This document shows, one piece after another, positions 39,570 through 47,600 of a stretch of 64,000 bases of DNA. The position numbers and the translations under genes are program-made. Under the pieces are notes generated by a model. It had not been told where the DNA came from, ran no database searches, and saw only the letters and a list, made by a program, of their open reading frames with translations. Numbering within the stretch: the stretch's first letter is position 1; each line of letters begins with the position of its first letter. The DNA comes from Microbacterium paludicola (GTDB taxonomy: Bacteria > Actinomycetota > Actinomycetes > Actinomycetales > Microbacteriaceae): contig NZ_JADGLL010000016.1 in NCBI RefSeq assembly GCF_015235415.1, positions 1-64,000 of the forward strand, read 5' to 3'.

Positions 39570-41135
39570 GTGACCGATCGCGAAGACATCCCCGACCGGC
39601 CCCGCATCTCGGCGGTGACGAACGAGGACGGCACCGGCGCGGTGACCGTCGACGGATCCACCCGACCGATCAAGGCCCGTGACGCCGCGGGCGCGCGCAA
39701 GGCGGTGCTGGCGATGGTCGTCGAGGTCGCCATGGAATACGGCCGCCCCGTGCGCGTCGCAGCCAGCGGAAGCGACGGCGTCCGGATGCTCATCGTCGCA
39801 CCGGACGGATCCGTCGAAGAGGGAATCGAGACGCCGGCTCCGCCCGCCTCGGCTGCCCCCGCGGCTCCCATTGCTCCGGCACCTATTGCTCCGGCCCCCG
39901 CCCCGGACGAGATCGTGACGAGCGTGCCGAAGTCGGCGCCCATCGCCCCGGCGGCCCCTGCGCCTGCTGCTCCCGCGCCTGCTGCCCCTGCTCCGGCGGC
40001 ACCCGCTCGTGCGGCCGCCGCGCCGGCCGCTCCTGCTCCGGCGGCGCCCGCTCGTGCGGCCGCCGCGCCGGCCGCTCCGGCGCCCGCTCGTCCGGCGCCC
40101 GCTGCCCCGGCGCCCGCCTCGGCTGTCCCTGCCGCGCCGGCCCCGGCGCCCCGCGCACCGCGCCCCGGCGAGCCCACGGGCGACGCACTGACCCGCCGCG
40201 AGGCCCGCCTGCTCACCGCGCGCGACTTCGCCGAGACCGCCAAGCCGGTCACGCCCGTGCCCGCCACGGAGGGCTTCCGCGGCGGCGTCAACAAGCTCGG
40301 CTTCCGCCTCAAGCCCGGCAAGGCCGAGCAGGCGAAGCGCGACCGCCGCGAAGCCATCCAGCGCGCGTTCTCCGGCACAAAGACCATCGCCGTCATCGGC
40401 GAGAAGGGCGGCGTCGGCAAGACCACGACGACGTACCTGCTCGGCGCTACCCTCGGCCGCGTCCGCGGCGGCAGCGTCCTCGCCTGGGACAACAACGAGT
40501 TCAAGGGCACGCTCGGCATCCGCTCGCTGCCGTCGCCCGACCACGACCACACGGCGATCGACCTGCTCGACCACGTCCAGTCGGTCGGCACCGGCGAGCT
40601 CAGCTCGGCCGACCTCATCGACTTCGTGCGCGCCCAGGGCGAGAACAAGTTCGACGTGCTCGCCTCGCAGAGCCTCGACGGCGACAGCGACGTGATCGAC
40701 GAGGAGGCGTTCGGCCTGCTGCACGAGACGCTGAGCCGCTCCTACCGCGTCATCATCGTCGACACCGGCAACAACTCGAAGGCCGGCACCTGGCAGTCGG
40801 CCGTCGCGGAGGCGGATGTGCTCGTGCTCACCACGATCGTCAAGGAGGACAGCGCCCGGACGCTCGCCTCCATGGCCGACACGCTCGTCGCCCACGGGCA
40901 CGAGGCGAAGCTGCGCAACGCCGTCACCGTGATGAGCCACCCGTCGCCGACGAGCTACCCCGACCTCGAGCGCCGCCTGATCGCCCACATGGGCCAGCTC
41001 ACGCGCAAGGTCGTCTCGGTGCCGTTCGACACCGCCCTCGACCGCGGCGACGTGATCGACTTCGAGGCGCTGTCTGACGAGTCGCGCGAAGCGTGGCTCG
41101 AAGTCACTGCTGCTGTGGCTGAGGGGCTTCGGTAG
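39570..41135 (+). CDS. ParA/MinD-like ATPase with Ala/Pro-rich linker
   Basis: 521 aa. Residues 20-95 form a small domain with AMEYGRPVRVAAS and PDGSVEEG, 100-200 is an AP-rich linker, and 265-521 a MinD/ParA ATPase with deviant Walker A EKGGVGKTTTT, LAWDNNEFKGTLG and IVDTGNNSK. This three-part layout is seen in type VII secretion-linked and chromosome-positioning ATPases of Actinobacteria. No ParB, ESX or septum genes lie nearby. GTG 39570 follows AAGGAG. Confidence 0.87.
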   Translation: MTDREDIPDRPRISAVTNEDGTGAVTVDGSTRPIKARDAAGARKAVLAMVVEVAMEYGRPVRVAASGSDGVRMLIVAPDGSVEEGIETPAPPASAAPAAPIAPAPIAPAPAPDEIVTSVPKSAPIAPAAPAPAAPAPAAPAPAAPARAAAAPAAPAPAAPARAAAAPAAPAPARPAPAAPAPASAVPAAPAPAPRAPRPGEPTGDALTRREARLLTARDFAETAKPVTPVPATEGFRGGVNKLGFRLKPGKAEQAKRDRREAIQRAFSGTKTIAVIGEKGGVGKTTTTYLLGATLGRVRGGSVLAWDNNEFKGTLGIRSLPSPDHDHTAIDLLDHVQSVGTGELSSADLIDFVRAQGENKFDVLASQSLDGDSDVIDEEAFGLLHETLSRSYRVIIVDTGNNSKAGTWQSAVAEADVLVLTTIVKEDSARTLASMADTLVAHGHEAKLRNAVTVMSHPSPTSYPDLERRLIAHMGQLTRKVVSVPFDTALDRGDVIDFEALSDESREAWLEVTAAVAEGLR

Positions 41136-41369
41136 GGGTTCCGCTTCGGCTGCGGGGCCGCCCCTCGTCGGCGTCAGCGGGGGCCCCGTCCGGCTGCGCG
41201 ACCCGCAGAGCGGATCGCGGGGCCGGACACCCCGATACGCCGTCGAGGGGCGACCCCTCCGCCTTCGCTGAGCCGTGCGGGACAGCGAAGGTGGCGTTCT
41301 CGTGGGGGACCGGCCGTGGTGCTGGGGTCAGCGGGCGTGGCTCGGCTGATCTGCTGCAGACAGCACGAT

Positions 41370-41390
41370 GCCCAGGCGGGAGGCCTGGGC
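41370..41390. terminator. Hairpin in the 41136-41492 gap
   Basis: GCCCAGGC / GCCTGGGC with a 5-nt loop. The 357-bp gap shows no gene; it has another long GC-rich inverted repeat (about 41186-41232) and a GCGAGCGAAGCGAGCG repeat fragment at 41408. Confidence 0.4.
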
Positions 41391-41492
41391 GTCTGTGGTT
41401 GTGGTCCGTGCGAGCGAAGCGAGCGTGCAGGCGCTCATGTGCCGTCGTCTCGCGCCCTCGAGGGGCGGAGTGACAGGCGGCGTGAGCGACAG

Positions 41493-41903
41493 CTACGCGG
41501 CGAGGTGGAGGGCGCCGCGGGCGTCCGTGACCACGGTGCCGCCCGGCGGGATCGCCTCGTCGTCGCCGATCTTCGAGTCCTTGGCGACACGGGCTCCGGC
41601 GCCCACACGCGTGCGCACGCCGATGTGGGCGCGCGCCCCGATCGCGGCCTTCGGGCCGACGTGCGCATTCGCGTCGATGTACGCGCCCGGTCCGATGAGA
41701 GCATCCGATTCGATCCATGCGCCGCGCGCGACCGTCGCGCCGGCGGCGACCTGCGCGCCGGGCTCGACGTATGCGCCCACCTCGACGCGCGCATCCGGAT
41801 GCACCTTCGATCCGTGCGCGACCAAGCCGCGCCCGTTCACGTGCTTGCGATAACGCAGAGTCTCGCCGTGCTCGTTCTCGATGTCGACGTAGTTCTTGCC
41901 CAC
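41493..41903 (-). CDS. Left-handed beta-helix (hexapeptide-repeat) protein
   Basis: 136 aa. Residues 30-120 repeat the [LIV]GAxxx six-residue unit (VEVGAYVEPGAQVAAGATVARGAW... ), giving about five turns of a left-handed helix like acyltransferases and gamma carbonic anhydrases. No catalytic His of acyltransferases is clear. GTG 41903 follows GGAAAGG. Confidence 0.83.
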   Translation of the reverse strand: MGKNYVDIENEHGETLRYRKHVNGRGLVAHGSKVHPDARVEVGAYVEPGAQVAAGATVARGAWIESDALIGPGAYIDANAHVGPKAAIGARAHIGVRTRVGAGARVAKDSKIGDDEAIPPGGTVVTDARGALHLAA

Positions 41904-42063
41904 GATGCCTTTCCGCGGCCCCGGTTGAGGCCGGACAATAGCGACAACGGCCCGGTGAGGAGCAGTATTCCCGGGATCGGCGCACCAGATGTCGGGCGTG
42001 TTTCGTGATTGGATGAGCAGAGTGCTTCAGGAAAGGCCCATCCGGTTCTCGTATCGTTGAGGA

Positions 42064-42702
42064 GTGACGAACGACACCGCCGAACGATCCCTCGTCTTCG
42101 ACTGGGAGCAGACCCGGCACTCCGTGGCCGAGGACGTGCAGGGAATCGTCGTCGGCACCTTCGTCGCGGCGCTCGGCCTGTCGCTGCTGAAGGCCGCGGG
42201 CGCCGTCACGGGTGGCACCGCGGGCCTCGCACTGCTGCTCGACCAGGCCACCGAGCTGCCGTTCTGGCTGATCTTCACGCTCGTCAACCTGCCGTTCGCC
42301 GTGCTCGCCCTGTGGAAGAAGGGCGTGCGGTTCACGATCCTGACGTGCATCTGCATCGCCGGGGTCGCCGGCCTCACCGTCGTGAACGCGCAGCTGCTTC
42401 CGATGCACGACCTCGACCCGATTTACGGCGTCTTCGCCGGCAACCTGCTCGCGGGCGTCGGCCTGCTCATCCTGTTCCGCCACGGTGCGAGCGTCGGCGG
42501 CGTGAACATCGTCGCCCTGCTGCTGCAGGAGCGCACCGGCTTCCGCGCCGGCTGGACGCAGATGACGCTCGACGTGCTCGTTGTGCTCTTCTCGCTGCTT
42601 GTGCTGCCCTGGCCCACGGTGCTCCTGAGCGCCGCCGGGGCCGTCGTGATGAGCGTCGTCCTCGCGATGAATCACCGCGAGGGGCGCTACATCGGCCGCT
42701 GA
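42064..42702 (+). CDS. YitT-family membrane protein
   Basis: 212 aa with five to six transmembrane helices; VTGGTAGLALLL and GASVGGVNIVALLLQERTG match the YitT/DUF161 pair. Probable transporter of unknown substrate. GTG 42064 is 6 nt behind TATCGT (42052-42057): leaderless. The soluble DUF2179 domain of longer members is absent. Confidence 0.9.
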   Translation: MTNDTAERSLVFDWEQTRHSVAEDVQGIVVGTFVAALGLSLLKAAGAVTGGTAGLALLLDQATELPFWLIFTLVNLPFAVLALWKKGVRFTILTCICIAGVAGLTVVNAQLLPMHDLDPIYGVFAGNLLAGVGLLILFRHGASVGGVNIVALLLQERTGFRAGWTQMTLDVLVVLFSLLVLPWPTVLLSAAGAVVMSVVLAMNHREGRYIGR

Positions 42703-42710
42703 CACGACGA

Positions 42711-42749
42711 AGCGGCGCCGCGCGGGTGTCCACCCGCGGCGACGCCGCT
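42711..42749. terminator. Bidirectional terminator
   Basis: Nested pairing: AGCGGCG / CGCCGCT outside, CGCGGGT / ACCCGCG inside, between the YitT gene and the convergent lipoprotein gene. Confidence 0.75.
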
Positions 42750-42765
42750 GCCGTTGACCTGCGGG

Positions 42766-43212
42766 TCAGGCGGTGCAGACCGTGGTGAGCTCGGCCTGAG
42801 CGTCGGTCAGCGCCGTGGTCGCGGTCTCCATGTCGTCGAGCGCGCCCTGGACGGTCTCGGCGTCGGCGGTCGCCGGGTCGATCTCGCTGATCGCGGTGAT
42901 CTGGTCGGTCAGGCCGGCGTAGGCGGTGGAGAAGTCGTCGAAGACGGGCTTGACCTCGTCGTTCGTGATCTTGCCGCCGATCTCGTCGAGCTTCGCCGAG
43001 ATCGTCGCGATGCCCTCCTCGATCGCCGCGGTGTCGCCGCTGGTCGCGCCGGTCATCAGCTCGTTCGCGGTGGTCTGGACCTCGGCGGTGCCGTCGGTGA
43101 CGAGCTTGCACGCGTCGGCGACCGACTGGCCGGCGCTGCAGCCGGAGAGGCCGAGCGTCAGCACGGCGGCTCCGACGGCGGTGAGCATGAGCTTGCTGCT
43201 GCGGATGCGCAT
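42766..43212 (-). CDS. Small lipoprotein
   Basis: 148 aa. Signal peptide with lipobox LGLSGC; the mature part is one long helical bundle (residues 30-148), Ala/Thr/Asp rich, ending in CTA. No family assigned. GAGGAG lies before ATG 43212. Cell-surface, anchored on the membrane outer face. Confidence 0.85.
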   Translation of the reverse strand: MRIRSSKLMLTAVGAAVLTLGLSGCSAGQSVADACKLVTDGTAEVQTTANELMTGATSGDTAAIEEGIATISAKLDEIGGKITNDEVKPVFDDFSTAYAGLTDQITAISEIDPATADAETVQGALDDMETATTALTDAQAELTTVCTA

Positions 43213-43352
43213 GATGGCTCCTCTTTCGTGTGATGAATCGGGCCATCCCGCGTGTGCGCGCGGCCCCCCGCCTCGACGCTACCCGCAATGCCGCGGCGCC
43301 ACAGACCGCGGGCCGGGCACCCCTCCCCGGCGCGCGAGGCCGTCCCGAGCGG

Positions 43353-43529
43353 GGGTCGGTCAGCCCTCGTCGGGAACGGGTGCGGCGTCCGGAGGATTGG
43401 CCCCTCAGCGCGCCCGCGTACAGGCTCGCTGTGACGCGAGTGAAGGCCTGGGGCGCGCGAGCCTGTGCCGGGGCGGCCCAGCCTGTGCGGGGTCGATCAG
43501 CCGCCGTCGGAAACGGGCGTCGCGTCCTC
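43353..43529. repeat. Two copies of a 39-bp direct repeat in a gene-free gap
   Basis: 43353-43391 and 43491-43529 share GGGGTCG.TCAGCC..CGTCGG.AACGGG and GCGTCC. The whole 43213-43561 gap shows no gene. Confidence 0.5.
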
Positions 43530-43561
43530 GAGCCCGACGCAGCGGATGCCAGGATGGACGC

Positions 43562-43858
43562 GTGATCACCGAGCACGCGCTGCTGCCTGTCCGCCCGGGG
43601 CGCGAGGACGACTTCGAGGCGGCGTTCCGCACGGCGCGTCCGCTCATCGCCGGCCAGCCGGGTTTCCGCTCGATCTCCCTCTCGCGTTCGGCCGAATCGC
43701 CGAGCACCTACCTGCTGCTCGTCGAGTGGGACTCGATCGCCGATCACGAGGAGGGCTTCCGCCGCTCGCCCGAGTACCTCGAGTGGAAGCGGCTGCTGCA
43801 CTCGTTCTACGAGCCGTTCCCGGTCGTCGAGCACTTCGTGGAGATCGACCTCGACTGA
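43562..43858 (+). CDS. Antibiotic biosynthesis monooxygenase (ABM)-fold protein
   Basis: 98 aa ferredoxin-like dimer fold: ITEHALLPVRPGREDDFEAAF, PGFRSISLSRSAE, YLLLVEWDSIADHEEGFRRSPEYLEWKRLL. Relatives are haem-degrading or quinol monooxygenases; the substrate here is unknown. GTG 43562 is 6 nt behind CAGGAT (43550-43555): leaderless. Confidence 0.9.
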   Translation: MITEHALLPVRPGREDDFEAAFRTARPLIAGQPGFRSISLSRSAESPSTYLLLVEWDSIADHEEGFRRSPEYLEWKRLLHSFYEPFPVVEHFVEIDLD

Positions 43859-43886
43859 CGACTGAGGCGGCTCCGCGCGCCGCGCG

Positions 43887-44663
43887 TCAGGCGGGCTGGC
43901 AGCGTGGGCACCAGTAGACGACGCGCTCCTTCGTCGGATCCGCGCCGAGCGCCGAGCGCCGGATGGGCGTGCCGCAGCGGCGGCACGGGCGATGCTCGCG
44001 CCCATAGACCCAGCGACCCTGCCCGCGGCGGCTGTCGCCGGTGAAGATCCGCACCGGCAGCTCGACGTTGCGCCGGATGGTCCGCACCCCCAGATCCAGC
44101 AGCGCGGGGACATCCACCTTGGTCGCCGGGCGCTCCGGATGCACGCCCCGCAGGAACAGCAGCTCGCTCGCGTACTCGTTGCCGAAGCCGGCGACGTGGC
44201 GCTGATCCTGGATGGCGACGTGGATCGCGCGCGGATCGGATGAGACGCGGCGCGCGGCCTCCGCCGGATCCCAGTCGTCCGACAGTGGATCGGGACCGAG
44301 ATGGCCCACGACCCTCGCCTCGTCACGCGTGGGGAGCACCTCGACCATTGCGAGCTCGAACCCGACCGTCTCCCACGCGCGCGTGCCGACCACCGCTCGG
44401 GCCTTGTAGGCGGGCTTCCGCCAGCGCTCGCCGGCGCGGTACACGTGCCACTCGCCCTCCATCTTCAGGTGCGAGTGAAGCGTCAGCTCGTCGAACCGGT
44501 GAAGCAGGTGCTTGCCGCGGGCGACGACCTCGCGCACCACCTGGCCCGTGACGTCGGCGTTGGCGCTGCCGGGAACCCGCACCTCGAAGCGCGTCACCTC
44601 GTGGCCGGCGAGCGCCCCGTGCAGCCGCCGCGCCGCCCGGTGGACGGTGTCGCCCTCAGGCAC
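43887..44663 (-). CDS. nei2: Endonuclease VIII-like DNA glycosylase (Nei2)
   Basis: 258 aa Fpg/Nei protein. The catalytic N-terminus is PEGDTVHRAAR, with Pro2 as the Schiff-base residue; Lys51 (ARGKHLL) and the H2TH segment (GFGNEYASELLF) follow, and a zinc finger closes the protein (CRRCGTPIRR...CPRCQ). It removes oxidised pyrimidines. It overlaps the lhr stop by 8 nt; the lhr-nei2 pair is known from Mycobacterium. Confidence 0.95.
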   Translation of the reverse strand: MPEGDTVHRAARRLHGALAGHEVTRFEVRVPGSANADVTGQVVREVVARGKHLLHRFDELTLHSHLKMEGEWHVYRAGERWRKPAYKARAVVGTRAWETVGFELAMVEVLPTRDEARVVGHLGPDPLSDDWDPAEAARRVSSDPRAIHVAIQDQRHVAGFGNEYASELLFLRGVHPERPATKVDVPALLDLGVRTIRRNVELPVRIFTGDSRRGQGRWVYGREHRPCRRCGTPIRRSALGADPTKERVVYWCPRCQPA

Positions 44664-47600
44664 GTCGCCCGCCGATCGCGGCGGATCCGGCGGTCGCCTT
44701 GCGGAACGTGAGGCCCTTCGTCGACTCGACGAAGCCCGCCTCGCGTAGCGCCCGGCCGACCGCGGTGCCGTAGACGAACTCGCCGTTGACCTGCTCGACC
44801 GTGAGGGTCTCGAGGCGCCGCTCGCGGGCGGTGCGGGCGAGGTCGGCGGCCGCCGCGGTCAGCACCTGCTCGTCGTCGGTGAAGGCGAGGGCGGTGCGCC
44901 CGCCGCGCTCGAGATACAGCACGAGCGCGCCGTCGACGAGCACGACGAGCCCGCCCGCCTTGCGGCCGGGGCGGTGCTTGACCGCGTCGAGCGCCGGCCA
45001 GGGGAGCGCCGCACCGTACGGGTTGGCCGGATCCGTCGCGGCAAGCGTGACCGCGCGCAGCGGAACCGGATCGGGCAGGGCCGAGAACTGGCGCAGCCGG
45101 TCGATGGTGGGGGAGGTGGCGAACTGCGCGGCGCCGAGCTTCTCGATCAGGTAGCCGCGGCGGCAGTGGCCCGCCTGCTCGAGGCTCGCCAGCACGCGAT
45201 ACGCCTGGGCGAACCCGCCGGGCACGCCCTCGTTCTGCACTGCCCCGCGCGTGACGACGCCGTAGCGGTCGAGCAGCAGCGACGCGGTCGCCGTGTGCCG
45301 CACGGCGGCGTCGGGTTCCGCGTCGGGGAGCAGCGACCAGCGCCCGCCCGAGGCCTGGGGGCGCGGCGGGTTCGGGGAGGTGCCGCCGAAGCTCGGCCGC
45401 GAGAGCGAGGCGCCGCGGTACAGCCGGGCGCGGGGCGTGCGCCGCGCGGAGCGGTGCGCCTGCGATCCGGCACCGAGAAGTGACCGGACCGGCGCGAACG
45501 TGTCGTTCGTCACGCGCCCGGCCCAGACAAGGTTCCACAGCGCCTCGACGGTGCCGATCTCGGTCTCGCCCTGCGCCAGCTCGCGCAGCTGCGCGGCGAA
45601 GTACGCCCCGCCCCCGGCGAGGGCGCGCACGAGGCGCGCCTCGAGCGAGTCGGGCGCGACCTCGATATCGGACGGCGCGATCGTGAGCGGCGCCCCATCC
45701 GCCGGGTGAAGGGCGATCCAGCCGTCGCGGCCGGGCAGCGATCCGTGCCCCGACCAGACGACCTCGCCGGTCGCCGTCAGCTCGTCGAGCATCGCCGGGG
45801 TGTAATCGCGCACGCGGGAGGGGAGCACGAGCGATTCCCACGCGCTCGCGGGGATCGGCACGCCGGCGAGCTGGTCGATCGCCGCCAGCACGCCGTCGAT
45901 GCCCTCTAGCGGACGCGTGATGTGCTGCCAGTCGGGAAGGAAGCGGGCGTAGGCGTCGGGGGCGACAGGCTCGACGCTTCCCCGCAGGGCCGCGAGCGAA
46001 CGCATCCGGATGCGCCTCAGCGCCTCGGCGTCGCACCACTCCGGCTCGTCGGACACTCCCGCATCGGCGAGGAAGAACCCGCTGACGAGGCGCCCCTGGC
46101 CCTCGAGGCGCTGCAGCGCATGGCGGGCGACGGCCGGACCGATGCCGAGACGCTCGGCGACCGCGGCGGTCGTGAACGGGCCGTGCGTGCGGGCGTAGCG
46201 GGAGACGACGTCGCCCAGCGGATCGGGAAGGGGCTCGAGGAAGGCGACGGGCACGCCGACCGGCAGGGCGGCACCGAGCGCGTCGCGCAGCCGCCCCGCG
46301 TCCTCGATCGCGGCGTACCGCTGAGTGCCCGCGACGTTCACGGGGATCGCGCGGCGCGCGTCGACCAGGGCCTCGAGATACCCCTCGCTCGTTGAGCGAG
46401 CGGAGCGAGTCGAAACGGTGGAACCGTCTCCGGGGGTGGAGGCCTCGGCGGTCTCCGCCGCGTCGACTCGGCCGTTCCTCCCTCGCTCGACCACCGAGGA
46501 CGGCTCCAGCCGCTCCGCCACCTCGTCGACCGACAGGGGGCCGAGCACGCGCAGCAGGTCGGCCACGCCCTCGACGCCGCGGGCACGGCGATCCGGGGCG
46601 AGACGTTGGGCCTCGGCCTCGAACTGCGCGATGACGTCGGGGTCGAGCAGCTCGCGCATCTCGACCTTGCCGAGCAGCTCGGAAAGCAGCGACGGATCGA
46701 CGGACAGGGCCGCGGCGCGACGCTCGGCGAGGGGCGAGTCGCCCTCGTACATGAACGCACCGACGTATCCGAACAGCAGGTCGCGCGCATACGGCGACGG
46801 CTGCGCGGGCTCGGTCTCGACGAGCCGGATGCGCCGCTCGCCGATGCTGCGGACGATGCGCAGCAGCGCGGGGAGGTCGTAGACGTCCTGCAGCACCTCG
46901 CGCAGGGTCTCGAGGATGATCGGGAAGGTCGGATGCCGGCGTGCGACCTCCAGCAGCTGCGCCGAGCGCTGCCGCTGCTGCCAGAGCGGGCTGCGCTTGC
47001 CGGGGTTCTGCCGCGGCATCAGCAGGGCCCGCGCGGCGCACTCGCGGAAGCGCGAGGCGAACAGCGCCGATCCGCCGACCTCGTCGGTGACGATCCGCTC
47101 GAGCTCATCCGGATCGAACACGAACAGCTCGGCGCCCGGCGGCTCCGACTCGGCGTCGGGGATGCGGGCGATGATGCCGTCGTCGCTCGCGACCGCCGAT
47201 CCTTCGACGCCGAGGCGCTCGCGGATGCGGGCGTTGACCGCCAGCGCCCACGGCGAGTGAACGTGCATGCCGTACGGGGAATGCAAGATGATGCGCCAGT
47301 CGCCGACCTCGTCCCGCCCGCGCTCGACAGTGAGCGTGCGGTCGGTGGGAAGGGTGCCCGTCGCCTCCTTCTGCTCGGCGAGATAGCCGAGCAGGTTCTG
47401 GCGCGCGAACTCATCCAGGCCCGCCTCGATCAGCCGTTGCTCGGCCTTCTCGGGCGCGGTCGAGCTCAGCTCGCGCGCGAACCTGCCGAGGGCCTCTCCG
47501 AGCTCGGCGGGACGGCCGAGGCCGTCGCCGTGCCAGAACGGCACCTTGCCCGGCTGACCGAACGCGGGCACGACGTTGACGCGGTCGTGGGTGATCTCGA

